Assembly: GCA_033675265.1 (NCBI GenBank)
Contig: JAUJYZ010001547.1
Coordinates: forward strand, 1 to 64,000
Direction: 5' to 3'
Origin: Actinostola sp. cb2023
Taxonomy: Eukaryota > Cnidaria > Anthozoa > Actiniaria > Actinostolidae
DNA: 64,000 nt
Shown in pieces: positions 43,651 to 56,639 of this stretch (positions are counted from its first letter, which is position 1; every line of letters begins with the position of its first letter). Both the position numbers and the translations under genes were made by a program. The notes under the pieces were generated by a model. It was not told the DNA's origin. It made no database searches and worked only from the letters and a program-made list of their open reading frames with translations.

Positions 43651-46600
43651 AATCAGAGCAAACAACAACGTCATTAATCCCATCAGAGCAAACAACAACA
43701 TCATTCATCCTATCAGAGCAAACAACAACGTCATTAATCCCATCAGAGCAAACAACAACATCATTCATCTTGTCAGAGCAAACAACATCATCATTCATCC
43801 TATCAGAGCAAACAACAACATCATTCATCTTATCAGAGCAAACAACAACATCATTCATCCTATCAGAGCCAACAACAAAATCATTCATCCTATCAAAGCA
43901 AACAACAACACCTCTTATCAGAGCAATCAACAACATCATTCATCCTATCAGAACAACGAACAACATCATTCATCCTATCAGAGCAAACAACAACATCATT
44001 CATCCTATTAGAGCAAACAACAACATCATTCATCCTATCAGAGCAAACAACAACATCATTCATCCTATCAGAGCAAACAACACCATCATTCATCCTATCA
44101 GAGCAAACAACAACATCATTCATCCTATCAGAGCAAACAATAACATCATTCATCCTAGCTATCAGTGAAAACAACAACATCATTCATCCTATCAGAGCAA
44201 ACAACAACGTCATTAATCCCATCAGAGCAAACAACAACATCATTCATCTTGTCAGAGCAAACAACATCATCATTCATCCTATCAGAGCAAACAACAACAT
44301 CATTCATCCTATCAGAGCTAACAACAACATCATTCATCCTATCAGAGCTAACAACAACATCATTCATCTTATCAGAGCAAACAACAACATCATTCATCCT
44401 ATCAGAGCAACCAACAACATCATTCCTGCTATCAGAGCAAACAACAACATCATTCATCCTATCAGAGCAAACAACAAACATCATTCATCCTATCAGAGCA
44501 TCCTATCAGAGCAAACAACACAACATCATTCATCCTATCAGAGCAAACAACAACATCATTCATCCTATCAGAGCAAACAACAACATCATTCATCCTATCA
44601 GAGCAAACAACAACATCATTCATCCTATCAGAGCAAACAACAACATCATTCATCCTATCAGAGCAAACAACAACATCATTCATCCTATTAGAGCAAACAA
44701 CAACATCATTCATCCTATCAAAGCAAAAACAACATCATTCATCCTATCAGAGCAAACAACAACATCATTCATCTTATCAGAGCAAAAACAACATCATCAT
44801 TCATCCTATCAGAGCAACGAACAACATCATTCATCCTAACAGAGCAAACAACAACAACATTCATCCTATCAGAGCAAACCACAACATCATTCATCCTATC
44901 AGAGCAAACAACAACATCATTCATCCTATCAGAGCAAACAACAACATCATTCATCCTATCAGAGAGCAAACAACAACATCATTCATCCTATCAGAGCAAA
45001 CAACACCATCATTCATCCTAACAGAGCAAACAACAACAACATTCATCCTATCAGAGCAAACAACAACATCATTCATCCTATCAGAGCAAACAACAACATC
45101 ATTCATCCTATCAGAGCAAACAACAACATCATTCATCCTATCAGAGCAAACAACAACATCATTCATCCTAGCTATCAGTGAAAAAACAACATCATTCATC
45201 TATCATCATTCATCCTATCAGAGCAAACAACACAACAACATCATTCATCCTATCAGAGCAACATCATTCATCCTAACAACACAACATCACATCATCATTC
45301 ATCCTATCAGAGCAAACAACAACAACAACATCATTCATCCTATCAGAGCAACGAACAACATCATTCATCATCCTAACAGAGCATTCAAGCAACAACAACA
45401 TCATTCATCATTCATCCTATCAGAGCAAACAAACAAACACAACATCATTCATCCTATCAGAGCACAACAACAACATCATCCTATCAGAGCAAACAACAAC
45501 ATCATTCATCCTATCAGAGAAAACAACAACAACACAACATCCATCATTCATCCTATCAACAACATCATTCATCCTATCAGAGCAAAAACAACACATCATT
45601 CATCCTATCAGAGCAAACAACAACATCATTCATCCTATCAGAGCAAACAACAACATCATTCATCCTATCAGAGCAAACAACACACATCATTCATCCTATC
45701 AGAGCAAACAACAACATCATTCATCCTATCAGAGCAAACAACAACATCATTCATCCTATCAGAGCATCATTCAAACAACAACACACACATCATTCATCCT
45801 CATCCTATCAGAGCAAAAAACAACAACATCAATTCATCCTATCAGAGCAAACAACAACATCATTCATCATCCTATCAGAGCAAACAACAACGTCATTAAT
45901 CCCATCAGAGCAAACAACAACATCATTCATCTTATCAGAGCAAACAACATCATCATTCATCCTATCAGAGCAAACAACAACATCATTCATCCTATCAGAG
46001 CAAAAACAACAACATCATTCATCCTATCAGAGCTAACAACAACATCATTCATCTTATCAGAGCAAACAACAACATCATTCATCTTATCAGAGCAAACAAC
46101 AAACATCATTCATCCTATCAGAGCAAACAAACAAAATCATTCATCCTATCAGAGCAAACAACCACATTCATCTTACCAGAGCAAACAACAACATCATTCA
46201 TCCTATCAGAACAACGAACAACATCATTCATCCTATCAGAGCAAACAACAACATCATTCATCCTATTAGAGCAAACAACAACATCATTCATCCTATCAGA
46301 GCAAACAACAACATCATTCATCCTATCAGAGCAAACAACAACATCATTCATCCTAGCTATCAGTGCAAACAACAACATCATTCATCCTATCAGAGCAAAC
46401 AACAACGTCATTAATCCCATCAGAGCAAACAACAACATCATTCATCTTGTCAGAGCAAACAACATCATCATTCATCCTATCAGAGCAAACAACAACATCA
46501 TTCATCCTATCAGAGCTAACAACAACATCATTCATCCTATCAGAGCAAACAACAACATCATTCATCTTATCAGAGCAAACAACAACATCATTCATCCTAT

Positions 46601-49254
46601 CAGAGCAAACAACAACGTCATTAATCCCATCAGAGCAAACAACAACATCATTCATCTTGTCAGAGCAAACAACATCATCATTCATCCTATCAGAGCAAAC
46701 AACATCATCATTCATCCTATCAGAGCAAACAACAACATCATTCATCTTATCAGAGCAAACAACAACATCATTCATCCTATCAGAGCAAACAACAACATCA
46801 TTCATCCTATCAGAGAGCAAACAACAACATCATTCATCCTATCAGAGCTAACAACAAACAACATCATCATTCATCTTATCAGAGCAAACAACAACATCAT
46901 TCATCCTATCAGAGCAAACAACAACGTCATTCATCCCATCAGAGCAAACAACAACATCATTCATCTTGTCAGAGCAAACAACATCATCATTCATCCTATC
47001 AGAGCAAACAACAACATCATTCATCTTATCAGAGCAAACAACAACATCATTCATCCTATCAGAGCAAACAACAAAATCATTCATCCTATCAGAGCAAGCA
47101 AACAACAACAACACCTCTTATCAGAGCAAACAACAACACATCATTCATCCTATCAGAACAACGAACAACATCATTCATCCTATCAGAGCAAACAACAACA
47201 TCATTCATCCTATCAGAGCAAACAACAACATCATTCATCCTATCAGAGCAAACAACAACATCATTCATCCTATCAGAGCAAACAACAACATTCATTCCTA
47301 GCTATCAGTGCAAACAACAACATCATTCATCCTATCAGAGCAAACAACAACGTCATTAATCCCATCAGAGCAAACAACAACATCATTCATCTTGTCAGAG
47401 CAAACAACATCATCATTCATCCTATCAGAGCAAACAACAACATCATTCATCCTATCAGAGCTAACAACAACATCATTCATCCTATCAGAGCTAACAACAA
47501 CATCATTCATCTTATCAGAGCAAACAACAACATCATTCATCCTATCAGAGCAAACAACAACATCATTCCTGCTATCAGAGCAAACAACAACAACATCATT
47601 CATCCTATCAGAGCAAACAACAACATCATTCATCCTATCAGAGCAAACAACACAACATCATTCATCCTATCAGAGCAAACAACAACATCATTCATCCTAT
47701 CAGAGCAAACAACAACATCATTCATCCTATCAGAGCAAAAACAACAACATCATTCATCCTATCAGAGCAAACAACAACATCATTCATCCTATCAGAGCAA
47801 ACAACAACATCATTCATCCTATTAGAGCAAACAACAACATCATTCATCCTATCAAAGCAAAAACAACATCATTCATCCTATCAGAGCAAACAACAACATC
47901 ATTCATCTTATCAGAGCAAAAACAACATCATCATTCATCCTATCAGAGCAACGAACAACATCATTCATCCTAACAGAGCAAACAACAACAACATTCATCC
48001 TATCAGAGCAAAACAACATTCATCCTATCAGAGCAACACCACAACATCATTCATCCTATCAGAGCAAACAACAACATCATTCATCCTATCAGAGCAAACA
48101 ACAACATCATCATCTATCAGAGCAAACAACAACATCATTCATCCTATCAGAGCAAAACAACACATCATTCATCCTATCAGAGCAAACAACAACATCATTC
48201 ATCCTATCAGAGCAAACAACAACATCATTCATCCTATCAGAGCAAACAACAACATCATTCATCCTATTAGAGCAAACAACAACATCATTCATCCTATCAA
48301 AGCAAACAACATCATTCATCCTATCAGAGCAAACAACAACATCATTCATCTTATCAGAGCAAACAACATCATCATTTCATCCTATCAGAGCAACGAACAA
48401 CATCATTCATCCTATCAGAGCTAACAACAACATCATTCATCCTATCAGAGCAAAAACAACAACATCATTCATCCTATCAGAGCAAACACAACATCATTCA
48501 TCCTATCAGAGCAAACAACAACATCATTCATCCTATCAGAGCAAACAACAACATCATTCATCCTATCAGAGCAAACAACAACATCATTCATCCTATCAGA
48601 GCAAACAACAACATCATTCATCCTATCAGAGCAACGAACAACATCATTCATCATATCAGAGCAAACAACAACATATCATTCATCCTATTAGAGCAAACAA
48701 CATCATTCATCCTACTGAGCAAACAACAACTTCATTCATCTTGTCAGAGCAAACAACATCATCATTTATCCTATCAGAGCAAACAACAACATCATTCATC
48801 TTATCAGAGCAAACAACAACATCATTCATTCTATCAGAGCAAACATTACAACATCATTCATCCTATGAGAGCAAACAACAACATCATTCATCCTATCAGA
48901 GCAAACAACTACAACATTCATCCTATCAGAGCAAACAACAACATCATGCATCCTATCATCAAAGCAAACAACAACATCATTCATCTTATCAGAGCAAACA
49001 ACAACATCATTCATCCTATCAGAGCAAACAACAACATCATTCATCCTATCAGAGCAAACAACAACATCATTCATCTTATCAGAGCAAACAACAACATCAT
49101 TCATCCTATCAGAGCAAACAACAACATCATGCATCCTATCAAAGCAAACAACAACATCATTCATCTTATCAGAGCAAACAACAACATCATTCATCCTATC
49201 AGAGCAAACAACAACATCGTTCATCCTATCAGAGCAAACAAAAACATTATTCAT
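43651..49254. repeat. 30-bp minisatellite, array B
   Basis: About 185 units of the same minisatellite as array A, with its own variants (CGTCATTAATCCCATC, CATCTTGTCAG, GAGCTAAC). A block opening with GCTATCAGTG recurs at about 44160, 46355 and 47305, with long matches between 44165-44840 and 47308-47973. 45180-45870 is irregular, with many partial units. It ends beside the gene B CTLD-N exon. Confidence 0.97.
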
Positions 49255-49309
49255 CCCAACCCAATCCGAACAGACAGATTAAACAGACAGTGTCTTGTAT
49301 TAGTCTCAC

Positions 49310-49492
49310 ATGTTTGATTGTTGCTGTCTTTGAGAAACACATCATATAAAAAGCCGTTGTGGTTTTCAGAAGAGATGGAAGCAAGAACTCCACCAAGTGA
49401 CTGACAGTGTGTTCGTGCTTCTGACCAAGTTTTAAGATCCTTGAAAACTTTCAGAGCAGCATTTCCATAGCGATACCAGCCATTACCAAGAT
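49310..49492 (-). CDS. Gene B, exon for N-terminal half of a C-type lectin domain
   Basis: 183 nt between acceptor CTCTCTCAG and donor GTGAGA, phase 1 at both ends. Translation: GWYRYGNAALKVFKDLKTW, SEARTHCQSLGG, VLASISSENHNGF. It matches the gene A exon at 10440-10622 in length, phase and most residues. Downstream (minus) is minisatellite array B, then the LamG exons at 40.7-39.8 kb. The donor would join in phase to the CTLD-C acceptor at 38768, completing one CTLD if the LamG exons were skipped. Confidence 0.82.
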
Positions 49493-49565
49493 CTGAGAGA
49501 GATTTTTAAAAGTTCAACACCAATCAAATCGCATTTAAAGATCATATGATGTTCAGAAGGTATAT

Positions 49566-49736
49566 ATTGGAATTGACTGACCTTCCTTTATAACTTCGAT
49601 ATAGTTTTTACTGACTGACTGTATTGACTGTATTGACTGACCTTCCTTTTATAACTTCTACTGATATACTTTTTACTGACTGACTGTATTGACTGTATTG
49701 ACTGACCTTCCTTTACAACTTCGATATAGTTTTTAA
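49566..49736. repeat. 60-bp tandem repeat in gene B intron, left part
   Basis: Same GACTGACTGTATT and CCTTCCTTTATAACTTCGAT unit as at 10699-10862. It is cut by the 2.3-kb palindrome and resumes at 52030-52300. Confidence 0.85.
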
Positions 49737-52030
49737 CGCATTCTAAACTAAAATGCGTTTTTCACACAGGCAGGGCTCGTAGTTATGGAGTTTTCTCAGT
49801 GTAAACAATTGGATTTTTACGAAATGATTTGTTTTTTTCTCGGTAAGATTCACATCTTTTATGATGGATTTTGTAAAAAAAAAATGAATAAAAATAAATA
49901 TCGATTCTTAACCGAATAGTATAATCTAAAGAAAACCGTACTTGTAATGTTTGGAAATCGTTCGTACTAATTTTTGTGTGCAAAAAAACGATGTTGAAAA
50001 AGTGTAGTTATAGTGCCGAGACCCCAAAACACTCCCAACTAAAACATGTTTTGAAAACAAGCTCACTATTTTGCCGAGTGGATAGCTATTTTCACAAGCT
50101 CAAAAAAAGGTTCCAAAGTTTGGAACCTTTTTCTAAACTCATGAATATGTCGAGTGGATAGCCATTTTCACAAGCTCATAAAAAGGTTCCGAAGTTTGGA
50201 ACCTTTTTCTAAACTCATGAATATGCCGAGTGGATAGCCATTTTCACAAGCTCATAAATAAGTTCCGTATAATACAGCAAAATATACATCCAAGAATATT
50301 TGAAGTTATTTTATTACGTAAACATAATTATACAGAGCAGTCTGCTTTGCCATATAATATACCGTCATTAAACGGGTAAATTGTTTGAGAAACACCCTGA
50401 AATCAAAAGCACAGCAATACGTACTGCAAAGATAAAACAGCTTCAATTAAATAAACTGAGTAACTCATAAGAGTCAATTATTAGCAAATTAGTTCATTAT
50501 TTAGTAAACATTCTAGCAGCTGTCGAGTGTAATTAATGTTCAGTCGTTTTTAAACTGACAGAATTTGTACGTCCTTACTGCATCTCGTTCTCTTTGTTTG
50601 CCTCTCTTAAACACTAGTGTCTAGTATGCTTCTCCTCGATATTGCTAAACTGATCTGTATGAAGATATAGATAAAACTGTTTTAGCTCATAGAAATCCGA
50701 GACTGAATATATACACATGTATATAAGTTATTTGAACATATGTCGTTATATTGGAATCATCAATGAATCCGACACCTGGATATATATGTTAGTAAACGGT
50801 ATACTCACTGGAAGTTCTGTAGTCCTCAATGCTGCTGAAAGTCTAAACAGAAACGGCGAAGAGCAAAATTAACGGCAAACGACTCTGGCATGAGACTAGC
50901 AGTGACCTGGATACGTGACGTGAACTCGGGGCACTAGCTAATTATGCTAAAACCGTATCCGGTTCAAATTCAATCCAGCCAATCACGACAAGTAACTTTT
51001 AATCCTTAGGCGCAGTGAGTCATGTTTGTGCTATGAAGATCTGGTACAATTTGATATATTTTGCCGTTTTGGTAACAGCATTGAGGACTACTTCCAGTGA
51101 GAACCGTTACTAACATATATCCAGGTATAATTCAAAACATGATCATGATTCCAATATAACGATATGTAACGAACGCTACCCATGTTTATACATTCTTTAA
51201 TGCCCGTCGGTCGTTGATCTGTCAAATCACTTTATATTTATATGAGCTATAAAAACAATTTAATTTGATCTGTCTTAATTTATACAGATGTAGCCACATC
51301 GAGGAGAAACCTACGATACTAATAGAGATCTAGAGGCAAACAAAGAGAACGAAATGCCGTAAGGACGTACAAATGCTGTTTTAAAGACGACTGTTACACT
51401 CGACAGCTGGCGTTGTGCCGGCCGGTATATATTATATGGCAAAACAGACTGCTCTACATAATCATGTTTACGCAATAATAATAAATAACTTCAAATATTT
51501 TTGGATGTATCTTTTGCTGTATTGTATTTAATGTGACTGCTCTATACGAGTTTATACGGAACTTTTTCCTGAGCTTGTGAAAATGGCTATCCACTCGACA
51601 TATTCATGAGTTTAGAAAAAGGTTCCAAACTTCGGAACCTTTTTATGTGCTTGTGAAAATGTCTATCCACTCGACATATTCATGAGTTTAGAAAAAGGTT
51701 CCAAACTTCGGAACCTATTTATGAGCTCGTGAAAATGGCTATCCACTCGACATATTCATGAGTTTAGAAAAAGGTTCCAAACTTTGGAACCTTTTAATGA
51801 GCTTGTGAAAATGGCTATCTACTCGGACGCTCTATTTTGAGGGGACAAGTTTCCTCATTTTGTGTGGAAGGCAAAATATTGATGTTGAATTTTATGGGCC
51901 ATTACGGAAGCACTTCAACTGTCATTGCGGTTATAGCATTCTTGCAGGAACGGCTTTATTTTCAGTGAGAAATGTAGAACTCACACTGAATTTTACAACT
52001 TTGGAAAAACGCAATTTAGTTTAGAACGCG
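49737..52030. mobile_element. 2.3-kb palindromic (foldback) element
   Basis: The outer ends CGCATTCTAAACTAAAATGC and its near inverse (GCAATTTAGTTTAGAACGCG) are followed inward by matching inverted blocks. These include 76-bp repeats around TGGATAGCCATTTTCACAAG (left from 50075, 2-3 units; right, 4 units with starts 76 bp apart at 51587, 51663, 51739 and 51815), AGTCTGCTTTGCCATATAAT near 50340 against 51430, and CTCACTGGAAGTTCTGTAGT near 50807 against 51085. The centre, about 50870-51060, is unique. The gene A intron lacks it. No transposase is seen. Confidence 0.85.
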
Positions 52031-52300
52031 CTGACTGACTGACTGTATTGACTGTATTGACTGACCTTCCTTTATAACTTCGATATAGTTTTTACTGACT
52101 GACTGTATTGACTGCATTGACTGACTCACACTGAATTTTACAACTTTGGAAAACGCAATTTAGTTTAGAACGATTTTTGACTGACTGACTGTATTGACTG
52201 TATTGACTGACCTTCCTTTATAACTTCGATACAGATTTTACTGACTGACTGTATTGACTGTATTGACTGACCTTGCTTTACAACTTCGATATAGTTTTTA
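52030..52300. repeat. 60-bp tandem repeat in gene B intron, right part
   Basis: Four further units, the second followed by a 50-bp piece (near 52127-52178) copying the right end of the foldback element (TCACACTGAATTTTACAACT). The tandem repeat was therefore rearranged after the insertion. Confidence 0.8.
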
Positions 52301-52442
52301 CGATTTCTCTCGTCAACTTTCTGTAGAAGAAACTGAGAAAAAATTAAAATATTTACCTATTTTTCAATTTTCTTGATATTTTACTTTCTTTCTCTGTTTC
52401 GCTGTAGCGATATTGACACATTCCTTCCTTTCTTTTTATTGT

Positions 52443-52534
<92 letters not shown>
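52443..52534. repeat. (TTTC)n microsatellite
   Basis: About 23 pure tetranucleotides, at the position where gene A carries the long-TIR element. Confidence 0.95.
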
Positions 52535-52535
<1 letters not shown>

Positions 52536-52777
52536 AGTTATAACGATTTCAATCAGATATAACTCGCCAGTGCGAAGTTCAAATCACAAAATCCCACTAT
52601 CCGCTTCATATGTGATCAATTTTCAAAAGAAAAAATATCACTTCATATACACTTTCAGGAGCCCATTACTAGTAATGGGCTCCTGACAATTTAAGCTTAT
52701 TTAAAACTTTGTTTTTACAAGACTGCACAAATGATGCAACGAGAGTGTGTCTAAGAAGGAACTGAAATATATCTCAC

Positions 52778-53092
52778 CCCCATTTCATGGTACTCAGATC
52801 CCGCTCTAGTCACCAGACTCCCAGGACTCGCTTTCTTACTCGAGTTGTTCAGATCACATTCAACAAATCCTGGAAACTTTGACGGTCGCACATTGATGGA
52901 GAAACACTTATGTAACCGTACACAGGCACCCTGGCAAAGTTCTTTCATGCTGGTTGTCATGGTTTTGATGACGTGGTTTTCAAATGCTTTGATTTGTTCG
53001 TCTTCAAAACGGTAGATTTCACAGGAGTTGGCGATGGACTGGTAAAGACCCACACAGACCATAACGTACAGTAGAACTCTTGTAGGAACCAT
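52778..53092 (-). CDS. Gene B first coding exon: signal peptide plus PAN/Apple-like domain
   Basis: 105 codons from the ATG at 53092 to a GTGAGA donor. It begins MVPTRVLLYVMVCVGLYQSI, a signal-peptide-like start, then NSCEIYRFEDEQIKAF, LCQGACVRLHKCFSIN and FVECDLNNSSKKASPG. Only a handful of residues differ from the gene A exon (for example P for L after RPSKF, G for E before SEYH), and no stop or shift separates them, which favours retained function. The donor is phase 0 as in gene A. No promoter elements could be assigned with confidence. Confidence 0.82.
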
Positions 53093-53284
53093 ACCTGAAC
53101 CAAATACCGTATGGAAAGCTGGATGGAAAAGATTAAGGAAGTTGAGGTTTCATTGATCGACAATAAATGATGAAATCGTTATGAAACTTTACTAATTCCA
53201 TGTCCATGCATATACGCATTTACTGTTTTGTTAAGTTGGGATATATAGTAATCTAGGACAGTTGCTGTAAGCAATTGCAATTGG

Positions 53285-53682
53285 CCATTACAAAAAAGAG
53301 CAGGGGACTGGGACCAAGTCCGTAAAACTTATTCAATAAGAAACTAGCAAAAATTGGGATCATTTTCTGACAGAGGATCAAACTTAGCTAATCTGGAAAG
53401 TTTGGTGAACTTTGGCTTAATATTGACGATGCTAGAGGGCATCAAAGATGTACATTTTCCCATACAAACTCTGTATTTTTTTACGTTGTCTACCCAAACC
53501 ATACATTCACTGTAAAATTTCAAAATTTCAAAAGTTTATAATTCCGACAGAATTCACTCAAATCACATCAAACTTTGCACATATGATAATTTCAAGATGT
53601 TGTTTCATGTCATAAACTTAATTTCGTAATTACATTAATTCTAATAAACTCGTTCCCAGTCCCCTGCTCTTTTTTGTAATGG
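53285..53682. mobile_element. 398-bp MITE
   Basis: CCATTACAAAAAAGAGCAGG at the left and its inverse CCTGCTCTTTTTTGTAATGG at the right form terminal inverted repeats of about 30 bp (on to GGGACTGGGA). No coding sequence inside. 53683-53990 shows no gene. Confidence 0.82.
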
Positions 53683-54299
53683 GCATGACCCGATAGCCTC
53701 GACTTGAAACCTTTGTTCAGAGTCGTTGGAGTGTAACTTCAATATCAGCAATTGCTGTAGAACTCTTACAATCGAACTGAGAAAATGTCTGGAATGTTCA
53801 TCTTGACCAATCACAGACGAGAGTAGACAAGCGTGTCGAACTGTCAGGTCGGCTTTCGGAAATAATAGGGACCTTATGAATCGAAGACGGATTGGACGAC
53901 GACGACGTCAGATTACAACATTCAATAACTTCTTGTTGGAATGTATGAAATGAGCTCGATTTGGTGTTAACTTCTGGCGTTGATTGCTAAGCTACAACGT
54001 GAAATACCTGTGTTTGACGTTGTAAAGAGAACGAGAACGTCAGTTCGTTATTTGTGCAGACAGCAAATGTTTTCAGTCAAACGGATCACAAAAAGACGAT
54101 GTCATTCGTGAAAGGAGGCGCAAATTTAGTGAAAACGTGGAAAATGAAACAATTATGAAAAGAATAAACAACAAAACACTTTATTCGAACTTCGTCCTGT
54201 TGCGTAAGGTCCCTAATCATAATGATTTCATTGTATTTAAATATTATCTTGTAAAAAAAATGAAACGAAATAGGTATGCGCATTTGTGATATCTTTTTC

Positions 54300-55949
54300 G
54301 ACCCATTTTGCATAAAAAATTGACTTCCCATTTATTAAAATGTTTTTGTTGTTTTCTGAAAACAGGTCCAATTTATCCTTTATTATATCAAGTGCCTTGA
54401 TTCTTGCCAGTAGAAAAGTAGATTTGAGTAGAAGGTAGGAAGGCCACTAAGATCCAAAAATTGGGCATCATAGTTACATTTAAGCAAGAAATTTTAAGCC
54501 ACCATGGTGTTTACACAGCTCTTGCGGGATGAATTTCCAGGATGCGTTGGAGTTTTACATCAGGCGATTAAGCCATGTTATTTTTAAAGCCTTCTCCACT
54601 GATTATAGTGCAATCTATCATCTTTAATCCTCCGTCTTTTTTCTCGCCTTTTCTCGTAGTTTTTTTTTGTTTTCGGTGGTTTATTAGTCCAACTAAAGTT
54701 AAAAATTATACTATTGATTTTTTGTATTATCTCTTTTGGAACTGCGAGTACGGAACTATTGTATATCAATTTTGATAAACAATTTTGATAATTGTAATTG
54801 TTCCTAGTAGCGTCAGTTTCCTTCTTTCCCACGAATTTAATATTTTTTTTAGGGTTTTTAGTTTTGTTCGAAATTTAACCTCGTTCCTTCTTCATCATCA
54901 TACATACGAGAAAGAGATGCCCAAAGCGTTGATTGGGTTTTTGGGCCAATTAAAACTGAAAGGCATGTCATTACGTTTTCTCCAAGAACCAATCCACATT
55001 GCCTCAGTTTTTTGAGTATTAATTTCCAGCCCGGAACAGCTGCCAAAGTCTTTTAGAGTCTCAAGGAGTGTTCAACGGATTTTTCGTTTTGTAAAAATAC
55101 TGTTGTGTCGTCTGCATATTGCGATAATTTTATTTCTTTAGAGCCTATACATGGATTCCATCTATTCTTGGGTCATTTGTAACTTGTCGTGCAAGCAGTT
55201 CAATGCATATAACAAAGAGGATGCCTGATAGGAGACATCCTTGTCTTACTCCTCGTTGGAGCTGCCGGAAAAAATTAGATGCATAGACATTGTTGATCAC
55301 GCAACTTGAAACGTCACTATAAAATGTTTTCACTCATTGTAAGATATCAGGTCCAAAATTAAAAGTTTTTAGAGCCTCGAACATGAAACTCCATTCTATA
55401 GTATCAAAGGCTTTCCTGAAGTCCAAAACAGCAGCTATTCCAGGTATATAAGTTCCGTATATTGGTAAAAAACACGATGTCCATAATCAATCGGATGTTT
55501 TCACCGATGTATCTGCCTTTGACGTAGCCCGTCTGGTCTGGGTTTATGATTTTCGGTAAAACGTTTTCGATTCTCTTTGCGATGGTTTTAGTCGAAATCT
55601 TATAGTTAGTGTTAAGTAATGAAATCGGTCTCCAGTTTTCTAGGACTGTTTTGTCTTTATTTTTCTTTGGAATTAAAGAGAGGACACCTCGTCTTTGTGA
55701 AATCGACAACTTTCCATTTCTAAACCCGTAATTAAAACTATTGATAATTTCAGTCTTGATTTCTGGCCAGAAGTATTGATAAAATTCAGTTGGTAAACCA
55801 TCCCTGCCAGGAGATTTTCCTATTTTGCATTCTTTCAACGCTCTAAAACATTCACCTTCAGTAACTATGCCTACGCAGTTATGTCGCTCTTCTTTATTTA
55901 ATGGAATGACATTGTTCACGTTGAAAAAGTCTATAACTGAGGAATCCAT
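54300..55949 (-). pseudogene. L1/Tx1-like LINE ORF2 remnant, copy 2
   Basis: The best frame (55949-55404) reads GKSPGRDGLPTEFYQYFW, RRGVLSLIPKKNKDK, ENWRPISLLNTNYK and PDQTGYVKGRYIGENIR, the early RT motifs. PLSGILFVICIELLA-like sequence follows near 55.2 kb, then MGKKETDATRNN near 54.8 kb. Frames are broken. It keeps upstream ORF sequence that is deleted in copy 1 but lacks the C-terminal end retained there. The two copies thus come from one older insertion duplicated with the locus. Confidence 0.85.
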
Positions 55950-56639
55950 TATGTTTTCGCTATGCTAATTTTAACGCTTAGTTAATATTTTATAGGGCAG
56001 GATTGGGAATAACATTTTACAATGAAAATTAGGGATATTAACGAACGACGTTTCGTTGTCATCTTGAAAACATCTTCAGGTTCAAATGAAGATTGAAAAT
56101 GCGCATAGTTAAATAATAAGTTTAGTTAATATTGGCAAAAATGTTTGTGTAACTGAAATCAGTCAGTAAAACTCTGCGCACTAAATATTTTATTCTAGCA
56201 GTCGTCAACCGTTTGACAGTTTTGGTAGTTTCTGGCGGTTTCAACAGGTGTTTTAGCCTCCAGTTTAGGACAAACTCAAACTCTAGCTCAGCAATTATGA
56301 TAGTTTTAATCATTTAGTTTTAGCTATAGTAAGTTCAGTAGTGTTATAGTAGAGTGCGAGTACTCAATTTCTCAAAGGACAACATCATTCTCTTATCCGC
56401 CATTGCTGAACATGCCCACTCTAATTTAGCATGCGTTTAATTTTAGTTTGAAAGTTGTTTTCATGAAACTGATTTGACACCCATGCACCTACCAATGTTT
56501 GATCGGCTACACCTCGCGTTACAGACCTTTCTACAACTAGCTTGACCTACAGTCAGTCTTCTTCAAAACAGCTCGGATTCAAGTCTTTTGATTTGATTTG
56601 ATTTGATTTGATTTGATTCGATTCGATTGTAGAGCGTCT

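Noticed and set aside
43586..49349. The same decapeptide ORFs in array B
   Set aside because: Same reason; frames also break at many indels.
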